A DNA stretch of 37,155 bases from Ardenticatenaceae bacterium (lineage in GTDB: Bacteria > Chloroflexota > Anaerolineae > Promineifilales > Promineifilaceae), in contig JASJCR010000054.1 in NCBI GenBank assembly GCA_030065875.1, positions 1 through 37,155 on the forward strand, read 5' to 3'. Position numbers and translations under genes: made by a program. Within the stretch, counting starts at the first letter, position 1. The number at the start of each line of letters is the position of its first letter. The notes below the pieces were generated by a model. That model did not search any database and was not told where the DNA came from. It was given only the letters and a program-made list of their open reading frames with translations. Of the stretch, positions 15,846-24,208 are shown piece by piece.

Positions 15846-18569
15846 TTAAGGTTGTTCCGTCACCAACCCTGCCCAGTAGGTACCTGCCGGCCAATAAGCA
15901 CCGCTGGCCCAATAGGTGCCGCTGGCCCAGTAAGCGCCACTGGCCCAATAGGCACCGCTGGCCCAGTAGGTGCCGCTGGCCCAGTAGGTGCCGCTGGCCC
16001 AGTAGGTGCCGCTAGCCCAGTAGGCGCCGCTGGCCCAGTAGGTGCCGCCTGCCCAGTAAGTGCCACCGGCCCAATAGGTGCCGCCGGTTAAAATCTCCTG
16101 AACATCGGCCGGCAGCGGCTGACGGTTTTCATCTAGTAAAATATAGCCGCCTAATGATTCATCCCACACCACCGGACCGACATAATCTTCACCCGGGATC
16201 ATGCCGCCGTTGGCCGTGCCGCTCTCCTGCAGGGCGATCGCCTCGGGGAGCCAGATTTTCCCGGCACCCTGCTGCAAAATGCTAAACGCGTATGCGTCTT
16301 GAGTTTCGTTTAAGGCCGCCTGAGCGGAGCGCATAAGCTTGAATTTGACCTCGTCCGGCGTCAGATTTGGCTGTGCTTCGAGAAGTAGGGCCACGGCGCC
16401 CGAGGTGATGGCCGCAGCGGCCGAGGTGCCGGATGCTTTATAAAGGTGATGGCCTGAGTCTAAACCAGGATAAGTTCTGGCGTAGAAGCTGTTCGGATGG
16501 ACGAACATCAGCACGTGAGCACCGGGCGCGATCAAATCCGGTTTGACAAACCCCGCTTCCGAGGGCCCGGTGGCGCTAAATGGCGGAATATAATCATCGC
16601 TGACATCTTCAGGGGTGTAATTGTCGGTAAACGCGCCGGCTGTAACGACAAACGGGTCATTGGCCGGGGTGGTGATCGAACCGGCATCCGGGCCGGTGTT
16701 GCCGGCCGCGGCAACCACGACGACGCCGTCCGCCCACAGCTGCTCTACCGCCTGGTTTAGCGGGTTTTCCCAGTAGGGGCCGGTAACCGGACCCATGAGG
16801 GATAAGTTGACCACCCGAATATTGTGTTCAGAGCGATTTTCCCAGACCCAGTTGAGCCCGGCCAGAACGGTGGATTCTGATCCTTTTCCTTCCCCATCCA
16901 GAACTCTAACGTTGGCCAGATCAGCATGAGGAGCCACACCAAGGCCAAAGGGACTGGCGATTAGGCCGGCCATCAAAGTGCCGTGACCGTGGGGGTCGTT
17001 TAACCCTCTTCTTGAAGATGGGTTTTCATCGTCATCGTCGTCTTCTATATTTACGTCGTCAAAGGCGTTGTATGAAGCGATGACATTGTCGTTAAACAAA
17101 TTGGCATAAATACCGGTATCCAGAACGGCGACAGTCACCCCTTCGCCGGTTAATCCTTGCTGATGGGCTTGATCTGCGCCAACTAATTCGAGCTGGGCAA
17201 AAGGATCGGTCATCAAGCGATTGAGCTGAAGCGGGTTAAGAGAAATATGGGACACGCGAATTTCGGCCCGTTTCTTTGGCTTGGCCGCTGCGGAAATGTC
17301 AACTTGAATCTCGCTGACCCCTTCCGGGACGTCAATCAGAATGGCAAAACGATTGTATTTATTTGTCGTGGCCGCATATTCACGCTGACTATCACCAGCA
17401 GTGACGCGAACGGTCAAATCACCACCTTTTTTGGTGCGGGCGGCCGCCCCGTGGAGCAGATAGCTGCCGGGGGTAACGTTTACCGTTTGGGAAGCGGTCA
17501 CGGTCCTTCCTTTGGTTGCTCGCAGCAGGAGGACATTTTCCTTGTGGGACCCTTTTTCGTGTTTGATTTTTACCCGAGTGTAGATAACTTTGGCTTTGTT
17601 ACTGCGGGCCTCTTCACTCTGACTAATGACCCATCCAGCAAGATCCTGATCAAACTCACCATTCACCAGAAGTTCTTCCGCTTCCATCAGGGGATCGGCC
17701 AGGAACATCGCGCCACCCCAGACCGCCTCACTACAGGCGTCATATGATTCATGGTGGGTAATGAGCTCCATTTCGGTACGGTCGGTGATATCGATATCAA
17801 CCACGGCAACCGATTCCGTATCAGCCACTTGAGGGCTGCGATAGGCGAGTTGGCCATCGAGTAAAATTTCAAATTCGGTGGGGTGGCATGTGGCATCAAA
17901 ACGGGTAAACGCTGAGTCGAGCAGCCCAATTTCGCTCATGAAGCGGGAATATTCACCTGACAAATCAACGACTATTGAGGAAGAGCCTATCGTCGATATT
18001 CCTTTGTCGTAATTGGTTCCCCGCAGCTGGAGAGCGCCCCCCTGAGAATTTTCATCAACCTGAATCTGGCCCTCTGAGGTGAAGTCCAGGTCAGACAAAT
18101 AGACGACATTTGGTTGGTCATTATTACCGTTATGGCCATTATTGCCGTTATGGCCATTTGGAGGGGCCCCCTGAAGCGCCAAATCACTGACCTGGAATTG
18201 ATCGTCCAAAGAAATGTGTTTGACGTGGTCAAAATGAGCTAATTTTACGATCATTGCTGGATCGACTTCCGCTGCAAACCCGCTGATGATCGGTAAATCA
18301 ACGGTGACCACGCCCCCGCTGGCTTCAATTAACGATTTGACATTTTCTGCTTCTGAAGTGACCTGAATAATAACGGGAATGTTTCTGTTGGGTGAGTCGG
18401 CCAGGGCTGCCTGAAGTGTTTGATCGAGTTTGCCGGTCGAGACGGCCGCCAGGGCATCCTCGGGGGGCAAATATTCCGACCGGAAACCGGTAATGCTCAA
18501 CAAAACCGTCGCCAGTAGAAGGAACACCAAGCGACTATACTTCGCCGGGGCCTGGTTCTTTTGTTCCAT
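15846..18569 (-). CDS. Secreted subtilisin-family (S8) serine protease with carbohydrate-binding-like modules and GTYWAG repeats
   Basis: A 907-residue secreted protease, starting at 18569, where GGAGG lies 5 nt upstream; the frame is open further upstream to 18656. Order of parts: a basic N-terminus and hydrophobic signal (about residues 13-28); a propeptide-like region (~60-122); a Gly/Asn/His linker; an NPCBM-like domain (~155-295); a beta-rich module beginning LLVNGEFDQDLAGW (~300-442); then the peptidase domain. The triad is D484 (AVLDTG), H529 (HGHGT) and S716 (GTSAAAA), with oxyanion N623 (AAAGN). An acidic DDDDDE loop follows the Asp. The C-terminus holds twelve 6-residue GTYWAS/GAYWAS units. 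Placing binding-type modules before the catalytic domain is unusual. It is expected to act outside the cell on proteins. Confidence 0.9.
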   Translation of the reverse strand: MEQKNQAPAKYSRLVFLLLATVLLSITGFRSEYLPPEDALAAVSTGKLDQTLQAALADSPNRNIPVIIQVTSEAENVKSLIEASGGVVTVDLPIISGFAAEVDPAMIVKLAHFDHVKHISLDDQFQVSDLALQGAPPNGHNGNNGHNGNNDQPNVVYLSDLDFTSEGQIQVDENSQGGALQLRGTNYDKGISTIGSSSIVVDLSGEYSRFMSEIGLLDSAFTRFDATCHPTEFEILLDGQLAYRSPQVADTESVAVVDIDITDRTEMELITHHESYDACSEAVWGGAMFLADPLMEAEELLVNGEFDQDLAGWVISQSEEARSNKAKVIYTRVKIKHEKGSHKENVLLLRATKGRTVTASQTVNVTPGSYLLHGAAARTKKGGDLTVRVTAGDSQREYAATTNKYNRFAILIDVPEGVSEIQVDISAAAKPKKRAEIRVSHISLNPLQLNRLMTDPFAQLELVGADQAHQQGLTGEGVTVAVLDTGIYANLFNDNVIASYNAFDDVNIEDDDDDENPSSRRGLNDPHGHGTLMAGLIASPFGLGVAPHADLANVRVLDGEGKGSESTVLAGLNWVWENRSEHNIRVVNLSLMGPVTGPYWENPLNQAVEQLWADGVVVVAAAGNTGPDAGSITTPANDPFVVTAGAFTDNYTPEDVSDDYIPPFSATGPSEAGFVKPDLIAPGAHVLMFVHPNSFYARTYPGLDSGHHLYKASGTSAAAAITSGAVALLLEAQPNLTPDEVKFKLMRSAQAALNETQDAYAFSILQQGAGKIWLPEAIALQESGTANGGMIPGEDYVGPVVWDESLGGYILLDENRQPLPADVQEILTGGTYWAGGTYWAGGTYWASGAYWASGTYWASGTYWASGTYWASGAYWASGAYWASGTYWASGAYWPAGTYWAGLVTEQP
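15870..16085 (-). repeat. Twelve 18-bp coding repeats (GTYWAS units)
   Basis: In-frame 18-bp repeats encode twelve consecutive G(T/A)YWA(S/G) hexapeptides at the protease C-terminus. The eleventh is altered to GAYWPA. Near-identity of the DNA units implies recent expansion or gene conversion. Confidence 0.93.
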
Positions 18570-19001
18570 TTCTTCCTCCATAAAATAAATACTGCTAAAA
18601 ATTATGATTAACAATTTAGAAGTAGGTGGAGGAGGGACCAGAATATTCTCGATCATTGTCTAAGAACAAACAGATCGATTCAGGTCAGGTCGTCAAAATG
18701 GTTCCCCCCCACTTTTCTACACTTTGAAGCTACAAATTGACGGTTAAAAAAATAATGAAAGACTGCATAGGAATTCCAACCACTTGAACCGCCACTTTCA
18801 AAGCTCAAATATGGGAATATGAGGGTAATGTATAAAGCAAATCTGACGACAAATCTGACGTTTTTTTGTAAATAACCAAATTAGGATGAAATGACCATCA
18901 CGCCTTGTAAACTGCTTGACGCTTGCACAGTAAGCCGCATTTCACCCCCTATTTTGGGGGTAATTCCCGGCACCTTATGTCTTGTTTGGCACGATGTCAT
19001 T
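18570..19001. other. Divergent spacer between the protease and ABC-F genes
   Basis: No gene seen. It should contain the protease promoter, which I could not place with confidence. It contains a G/C hairpin ACCCCC-TATTTT-GGGGGT at 18944-18961 that has no T-tract and lies upstream of the ABC-F promoter, so an operator or structural role is more likely than termination. Confidence 0.45.
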
Positions 19002-19030
19002 TTGACAAAGCGGATGGGGAACCGTAAAAT
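19002..19030 (+). promoter_or_regulatory. Sigma-70-type promoter for the ABC-F gene
   Basis: Perfect -35 TTGACA (19002-19007), a 17-bp spacer and -10 TAAAAT (19025-19030). It predicts a transcript start near 19037 and a leader of about 125 nt before the ABC-F start codon. Confidence 0.7.
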
Positions 19031-19063
19031 AATTAAACCTACAAAGTTAAGTTGGTGAATTCA

Positions 19064-19161
19064 ATGATCCAGTAATTTACTCCCCTTGATCACGACTGTA
19101 CGGCCGTTCACGGTCGTCAACCCTGTGCTGCTTTTCCCGCCTTGGGAATAGACCGGAGTAA
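19064..19161 (+). promoter_or_regulatory. Attenuator-like leader with micro-ORF and RBS-sequestering sequence
   Basis: The leader contains a three-codon ORF ATG ATC CAG TAA (19064-19075). Starting at its stop codon is ATTTACTCC (19075-19083), exactly complementary to GGAGTAAAT (19155-19163), which holds the ABC-F Shine-Dalgarno and the first two bases of its ATG. Between them are an 8-bp stem (19092-19099 / 19110-19117, one G-U) and a 5-bp hairpin TTCCC-GCCTT-GGGAA (19134-19148). Ribosome stalling at the micro-ORF could free the start site. Attenuation is known for antibiotic-resistance ABC-F genes; its use here is inference. Confidence 0.5.
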
Positions 19162-20778
19162 ATGATGTTAACTGTGCACCAGCTTGGCAAAGCCTATAAT
19201 TTGCAAACCCTTTTTGAAAATGTAACTTTCTCGATCAATCCCGGTGACCGGATTGGGATGATTGGCCCCAACGGCAGCGGCAAATCAACCCTGCTAAAAA
19301 TTCTTGTTGGTCAGGAACGAGCCACGGCCGGTTCGGTGACGGCCGCGCCGGATTTAAAAATCGGGTATTTAGCGCAGGGGGCTGAATTTGATTCTCACCT
19401 CACCGTGGGCGAGGTTGTGCAGGAAGGAGACATCAACTATGTGGAAAAAGCCCTGGCGGCCACGGCCGTACAAATGGTGGATCAGCCTCACGACGAGCGC
19501 TTAAAGAACCGGTACGATCAACTGCTCGATCGCCTGCAAAAAATTGATACCGGCCGCAATCAGCGCATTTTAAAAGAAATGGGGTTGGCTGAACTCAAGG
19601 AGACCATGCCGGTGGAAGCGCTGAGCGGAGGTCAGAAAACCCGGCTGTCTCTGGCGCTAATCCTGATGCGTGATCCCGATCTGCTTTTGCTGGACGAGCC
19701 GACCAATCATCTTGATATCGCCATGCTGGAATGGCTGGAGGAATGGCTCGGCCGTTTTTCTGGAGGAGCCCTGATTGTCTCCCATGATCGAGTGTTTCTC
19801 GATCAATCGGTCAACCGCATTCTCGACTATGACCCGGTTCAGAAAACCCTGGTTGAATACAGCGGCAGCTACACCCAATATCTCGAGCAATATCAGGCGG
19901 CTCATGAGCGACAGTGGGCGGCCTGGAAAGATCAGCAGGCGGAAATTCGACGCATTCGGCAGGATATTTTGCGCACGCGCGAGCAGTCTGACAAGGTTCA
20001 TCGGCAGACCACGCCGCGGAATCCGGGCGTGCGCCGGCTGGCTAAAAAAGTGATGAAGAAAGCCCTGTCGCGGGAGAAGAAGCTGGATCGCTATCTGGAA
20101 TCAGAGGAGCGGGTCGAAAAGCCGCAGCGCAGCTGGCAGCTCAAGGTGGATTTTGGCGAAACCGAACACCTCGGCCGGACGGTGTTGGAAATCACCGATT
20201 TAGAAGTGGGGTATGAAAAAGGAGCGCCCTTGCTCAACAGCGGAGAACAGCAGGTGCAGGGAGGGGAGCGGGTCATCATTACCGGTCCCAACGGATGCGG
20301 GAAAACGACGCTGCTGCGCACTCTGGCCGGTCATCTCCCGCCTTTGGGCGGCCGATTTACGATGGGGTCAACCGTTCAGATCGGGTTAATGAGCCAGGAA
20401 CAGGAGCGGCTTGATATGGATTTGAGCCCTGTTGAAACGATAGATCGCCTGGGCTTTGGCTCCGAAACTGAAATCCGCTCTTTTTTGCACTTCTTTCTTT
20501 TCAAAGATGATGAGCCGCTCAAGCCGAATCGATTATTGAGCTTTGGGCAGCGAGCGCGCCTGGAGCTGGCTGTTCTGGTGGCTGAGGGGTGCAACCTGCT
20601 GCTGCTTGACGAGCCGATTAATCACCTCGATATTCCCTCGCGTACGCAGTTTGAGCAGGCGCTGCTGCACTTTCCCGGCACGATTGTGGCGGTGGTGCAC
20701 GATCGCTACTTTATTCAGCGGGTGGCCACCGAAGTGTGGTGGGTAGAGGACGGCCGAATTCGGGTGGAGTTGAAGTAG
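19162..20778 (+). CDS. ABC-F family ATP-binding protein
   Basis: A 538-residue protein with two ABC ATPase domains and no membrane spans, the layout of ABC-F translation factors that act on the ribosome. Domain 1 has Walker A GPNGSGKST, signature LSGGQ and Walker B LLLLDEPTNHLD. A basic, charged linker (residues ~235-315) follows, as in the P-site interaction motif of the family. Domain 2 has Walker A GPNGCGKTT, an altered signature LSFGQ and LLLLDEPINHLD. ABC-F proteins either tune translation (EttA-like) or protect ribosomes from antibiotics. I cannot say which from sequence alone, but the attenuator-like leader favours an inducible protection role. The ATG at 19162 is immediately followed by a second ATG; the Shine-Dalgarno is CGGAG. 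Confidence 0.9.
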   Translation: MMLTVHQLGKAYNLQTLFENVTFSINPGDRIGMIGPNGSGKSTLLKILVGQERATAGSVTAAPDLKIGYLAQGAEFDSHLTVGEVVQEGDINYVEKALAATAVQMVDQPHDERLKNRYDQLLDRLQKIDTGRNQRILKEMGLAELKETMPVEALSGGQKTRLSLALILMRDPDLLLLDEPTNHLDIAMLEWLEEWLGRFSGGALIVSHDRVFLDQSVNRILDYDPVQKTLVEYSGSYTQYLEQYQAAHERQWAAWKDQQAEIRRIRQDILRTREQSDKVHRQTTPRNPGVRRLAKKVMKKALSREKKLDRYLESEERVEKPQRSWQLKVDFGETEHLGRTVLEITDLEVGYEKGAPLLNSGEQQVQGGERVIITGPNGCGKTTLLRTLAGHLPPLGGRFTMGSTVQIGLMSQEQERLDMDLSPVETIDRLGFGSETEIRSFLHFFLFKDDEPLKPNRLLSFGQRARLELAVLVAEGCNLLLLDEPINHLDIPSRTQFEQALLHFPGTIVAVVHDRYFIQRVATEVWWVEDGRIRVELK

Positions 20779-20780
20779 GG

Positions 20781-20816
20781 AAAAAGTTGAACTTCTGTTT
20801 ATAAGAAGTTCAACTT
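20781..20816 (-). terminator. Strong intrinsic terminator after cbs, in the convergent spacer
   Basis: A 13-bp perfect stem, 20784-20796 paired with 20804-20816, with a 7-nt loop. On the minus strand the stem is followed by TTTTT, a textbook terminator for the cbs transcript. On the plus strand there is no T-tract, so it would serve the ABC-F transcript less well. Confidence 0.85.
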
Positions 20817-20820
20817 CTGG

Positions 20821-22239
20821 CTAGATTCGCGATGACAGGAAGTCGAGAATATCAATTTTGGTCAGAATGCCGACGATGGTGCGGCCGTCGGCAATGACCG
20901 CCACTCCCTGCTCGTTAAACAGAGCAAGCAGAGACTCAAGCGTCTCATGCGGGCTAACGATCGTCGGCCGGCGATCCATAATTGAACCGATCGGTTCACC
21001 CGGCTGATGGGTGTGATCCTCAAGCAGCATGTGGCTCAGTAGGTCAATTTCCGAAACCAACCCTTCAAGCGCTCCGTTTTGATCGACAACCGGCACCTGG
21101 GAAACATCGTGCTGCTTCATTAATTTGACCACGTCTTCCATCGGCGTGTTGGCCATGACGCTAAAAATTTCCTGAATCGGCTTGGCCCGCTGGATATCAA
21201 CCGCCTTGAATCGGGATAGATCGTTCACCGGCGGCAGAAACCCGTTTTCGCGCATCCAGTCATCGTTAAAAATTTTGCTAAGGTAGCGAGAGCCGGAGTC
21301 GGGCAAAATAACCACCACGGTGTGTTCCGGCCCCAGTTTGTGTTTTTGAGCATAGCGAACTGCGCCTAAAACGGCCGCGCCGCACGAGCCACCGCTGAAA
21401 ATTCCCTCTTCACGCACCAGGCGACGCGTCATGATAAAACTGTCGTGATCGTTGACCTGGATCATCTCGTCCACGACGCTTAGATCGGTGGTGCTGGGCA
21501 GGAAATCCTCACCAATTCCTTCCAGAAGATACCCTTCAGCCTCGATCGTTTCGCCGGAGCGGTGTAGCTCGGTTAATATCGACCCTTCGATATCGATCCC
21601 AATGATTTTGATATCCGGATTGACCTCCCTTAGATAGCGGCCGGTACCGGTAATCGTGCCGCCGGTACCCATACCGGACACAAAATGGGTCATGCGGTCA
21701 CCGATCTGGGCATACAGCTCCGGTCCGGTAGTTTCGTAATGGGTTTGGGGGTTGACCGGGTTGTGATACTGGTTGGCCAAAATCGAGTTGGGTGTTTCAC
21801 GCACCAGGCGATCGGCTACCTGGTAGTAGCTGCGAGGATCTTCCGGCTCAACGGCCGTGGGGGTCACGACTACGCGCGCTCCGTACGCCCGCAGGAGCTG
21901 GATTTTTTCCTGAGACATTTTGTCGGGCATAACAAAAATACATTGATACCCTTTGATGGCGGCCGCGATTGCTAAACCGACGCCGGTATTGCCCGATGTC
22001 GCTTCGACGATGGTGCCGCCGGGTTGGATTAGACCGTTATTTTCCGCATCTTCAATGATCGACCAGCCAATTCGGTCTTTGACCGAGCCACCCGGATTGA
22101 AGAACTCTACCTTGGCATAAATGGTGCACGGCAAATCATCCACCACGGAATTGAGCCTGACGAGCGGGGTGTTGCCGATGGTTTCGACAATATTGTTGTA
22201 AATGCGTTTTTCTTTTGGTTCTGTTTGGATAGGATTCAT
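20821..22239 (-). CDS. cbs: Cystathionine beta-synthase with C-terminal CBS-domain pair
   Basis: A 472-residue PLP enzyme of the OASS/CBS fold II family. The PLP lysine is K54 in NPGGSVKDRIG, followed by TSGNTG and the phosphate-binding region SGMGTGGT. The C-terminal ~120 residues form two CBS motifs (HDVSQVPVVDQNGALEGLVSEIDLL and ADGRTIVGILTKIDILDFL), as in eukaryotic-type CBS regulated by adenosyl ligands. It is expected to condense homocysteine with serine to cystathionine, the first step of reverse transsulfuration. The start at 22239 is preferred over an upstream in-frame ATG at 22266 because the latter lies in repeat-derived sequence, while a GAGG box precedes 22239. Downstream of the gamma-lyase/synthase gene, same strand, with a repeat-filled ~210-bp gap. 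Confidence 0.9.
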   Translation of the reverse strand: MNPIQTEPKEKRIYNNIVETIGNTPLVRLNSVVDDLPCTIYAKVEFFNPGGSVKDRIGWSIIEDAENNGLIQPGGTIVEATSGNTGVGLAIAAAIKGYQCIFVMPDKMSQEKIQLLRAYGARVVVTPTAVEPEDPRSYYQVADRLVRETPNSILANQYHNPVNPQTHYETTGPELYAQIGDRMTHFVSGMGTGGTITGTGRYLREVNPDIKIIGIDIEGSILTELHRSGETIEAEGYLLEGIGEDFLPSTTDLSVVDEMIQVNDHDSFIMTRRLVREEGIFSGGSCGAAVLGAVRYAQKHKLGPEHTVVVILPDSGSRYLSKIFNDDWMRENGFLPPVNDLSRFKAVDIQRAKPIQEIFSVMANTPMEDVVKLMKQHDVSQVPVVDQNGALEGLVSEIDLLSHMLLEDHTHQPGEPIGSIMDRRPTIVSPHETLESLLALFNEQGVAVIADGRTIVGILTKIDILDFLSSRI

Positions 22240-22252
22240 AATCAATTTGCCT

Positions 22253-22294
22253 CGGTTATCCGTCATTCGTGATCGGTTATTCGTTATTGGTTAT
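22253..22294. repeat. Six CGGTTAT-type heptamers upstream of cbs
   Basis: Units CGGTTAT, CCGTCAT, TCGTGAT, CGGTTAT, TCGTTAT, TGGTTAT at an exact 7-bp period. A related AT-rich array (CCAATAA-type) lies at about 22410-22449 against the 3' end of the next gene, so both edges of the cbs spacer carry heptamers. Confidence 0.75.
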
Positions 22295-22449
22295 TAGGAA
22301 CCTCCGCTGCTTGTGACCTCACAAATATACCGAATAAATATGGTCGATTCCGGACGTCTGGGTCGAAACAAGTTCATCTTGATCGGATATAGCTGCTCGA
22401 CTACCAAGACCAATAACAAATAACCAACAACTAATTAACCAATAACCAA

Positions 22450-23604
22450 CTATATTCGATGCAGCGCCTGCTTCAAATCATTGATCAAATCTTCAACATG
22501 CTCAATCCCAACCGAAATGCGCACCAATCCCGGATCTACGGCCAGGGGAGAGTCCGCTACGGAAGCGTGGGTCATCGGGGCGGGGAGCTCGATGAGCGAT
22601 TCGACGCCGCCCAGCGACTCAGCGAGGGTAAACAGCTGCGTATGATTGGCCACCAGCCGCGCGGCCGCTTCGCCACCGTGCAGGATAAATGAGATCATCC
22701 CGCCCCCCATTTTCATCTGTTTTTGGGCCAGCTCATACTGGGGATGGGTGTCCAGGCCCGGATAAATCACCTGGGCCACGGCCGGATGATCGGCCAGGAA
22801 TTGAGCGATTTTTTCGGCGTTTTGGCTGTGTCTTTCCATGCGGATAGCCAGCGTCTTGATCCCACGCAGGGTTAAAAAGCTGTCCTGTGGTCCGGGCACT
22901 GCCCCGATGGCGTTTTGCAAAAATTTTAGACGATCGTAGGCCTCTTTGTCATTTAGGATGATGGCTCCACCGACCACGTCGGAATGGCCGCCGATGTATT
23001 TGGTGGTGCTGTGGACGACAAAGTCAGCTCCCAACTCCAGCGGTCGCTGCAGTATCGGTGACGCGAAGGTGTTGTCTACTCCCAGCCAAATGCCGTGAGA
23101 TTTGGCCAGGCGGCCGATCGCCTCGATATCGGTCAGCCGTAGCATCGGATTGGTCGGGGTTTCTAGCCAGACCAGCCGGGTATTGGGCTGTATGGCCGCT
23201 TCCAATGCGGCCAGATCGCCGGTATCGACAAAGGAAAATTCGATGCCGTATCCCTGGAGAATTTTGTCAAACAGCCGGAACGTCCCGCCATAAACGTCGT
23301 TGCCGCTGATGACGTGCTCACCTGGCTTGATTAGCCGCAGCAGGTTATCGATGGCGGCCATTCCGGATGAGTAAGCCAGGGCGTACCGGCCGTGTTCCAG
23401 TGCGGCCAGAGAGGATTGCAGCGCCGTTCGCGTGGGGTTGTCGGTCCGAGAATATTCATACCCCTTGTGCACCGCGACGTCATCCTGAGCGTAGGTTGAC
23501 GTTTGATAAATGGGGGTCATGACCGCCCCGGTCAGTGGATCATGCTCGACACCGGCATGCACAGCCAGCGTTTCCGGCTGCAAATCTTCGTTTTTGGAAG
23601 ACAT
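22450..23604 (-). CDS. Cystathionine gamma-lyase or gamma-synthase (trans-sulfuration PLP enzyme)
   Basis: A 384-residue fold-type I PLP enzyme of the Cys/Met metabolism family. Recognisable features are LAVHAGVEHDPLTGAVMTPIYQTSTY, YEYSRTDNPTR, YSSGMAAI, LVWLETPTNP, the PLP lysine in HSTTKYIGGHSDVVGG, and the C-terminal ESLGGVESLIELPAPMTHAS. With an adjacent beta-synthase, the likely job is splitting cystathionine to cysteine, 2-oxobutyrate and ammonia. Sequence alone does not separate lyase from synthase, so no symbol is given. The start at 23604 has a clear AAGGAG Shine-Dalgarno. It is probably transcribed first, followed by cbs. Confidence 0.9.
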   Translation of the reverse strand: MSSKNEDLQPETLAVHAGVEHDPLTGAVMTPIYQTSTYAQDDVAVHKGYEYSRTDNPTRTALQSSLAALEHGRYALAYSSGMAAIDNLLRLIKPGEHVISGNDVYGGTFRLFDKILQGYGIEFSFVDTGDLAALEAAIQPNTRLVWLETPTNPMLRLTDIEAIGRLAKSHGIWLGVDNTFASPILQRPLELGADFVVHSTTKYIGGHSDVVGGAIILNDKEAYDRLKFLQNAIGAVPGPQDSFLTLRGIKTLAIRMERHSQNAEKIAQFLADHPAVAQVIYPGLDTHPQYELAQKQMKMGGGMISFILHGGEAAARLVANHTQLFTLAESLGGVESLIELPAPMTHASVADSPLAVDPGLVRISVGIEHVEDLINDLKQALHRI

Positions 23605-24129
23605 GGAATTCTCCTTAAAAATTTAATTGGGAAGTTGGGTGTGACAGTTTAATGGTTTATTGGTATATCGGCATATTAGTATATTGATGATTCGTCATTG
23701 GTTATCGGTTCTTGATACACCAATAAACTAATATACCAATTCACTAATACACCATTTCACTGGTAAACGTTAACCCCAAAAAGTTAGGATTTGACTAGAA
23801 TAATCTTTACAGTATGCGCGAAAAAACGTTAAGAATCCATCGGTAAAAATGAAAAATTTAGACATTTGACGATTTTGGTTAGCGCTCTATGAAGCTTTGA
23901 TTGGAAAGTCAAACCCAGATTAAGTGAAAGTGGAGAAATTAAGCGGTGTTGATGCCTTCCCCCACCTCAATCCTCCCCCACGGGGGGAGGAAGGCATCCT
24001 CCCCTCCGTATGGGAGGGGACTGAGGGGAGGGAAAAAGACCCAATTAAATTGTAAATTTCCAACAAACTTGAGTTTGAAATAAAAACATTTTAGCATGGA
24101 TGCCGCTCAAATCAGGTGGCGGTTTGATC
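23605..24129. other. Divergent spacer upstream of the transsulfuration and redox operons
   Basis: No gene seen. From 23640 to 23765 it holds AT-rich TATTGGT/ACCAATA-type short repeats. At 23951-24031 there is a G/C-rich palindromic element. The remainder (24035-24129) shows nothing I can name. I looked for a SAM-type riboswitch ahead of the transsulfuration genes and do not see one. Confidence 0.5.
23951..24031. repeat. G/C-rich nested palindrome
   Basis: The outer arms GATGCCTTCC / GGAAGGCATC enclose a second stem CCTCCCCC-AC-GGGGGGAGG. A further hairpin CCCCTCC-GTATG-GGAGGGG follows directly. It looks like a dispersed intergenic palindrome; related GCGGGGAGGGG sequence recurs near 32.35-32.45 kb. 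Confidence 0.7.
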
Positions 24130-24158
24130 TTTACATCATTCTGGGGATTGATTATGCT
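24130..24158 (+). promoter_or_regulatory. Sigma-70-type promoter for the redox operon
   Basis: -35 TTTACA (24130-24135), a 17-bp spacer and -10 TATGCT (24153-24158). It predicts a start near 24165, about 45 nt before the thioredoxin-like gene. Confidence 0.5.
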
Positions 24159-24208
24159 ATGCATATGCTGGGCTAGATTGAATAATAGATCCCCATAAAG
24201 GACGACAG

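Noticed and set aside
15870..16085. CRISPR-like or noncoding satellite repeat
   Set aside because: The 18-bp units keep the protease reading frame and encode GTYWAS hexapeptides.
18944..18961. Hairpin ACCCCC-TATTTT-GGGGGT as a terminator
   Set aside because: No T-tract follows on either strand and no gene ends nearby; it lies upstream of a promoter.
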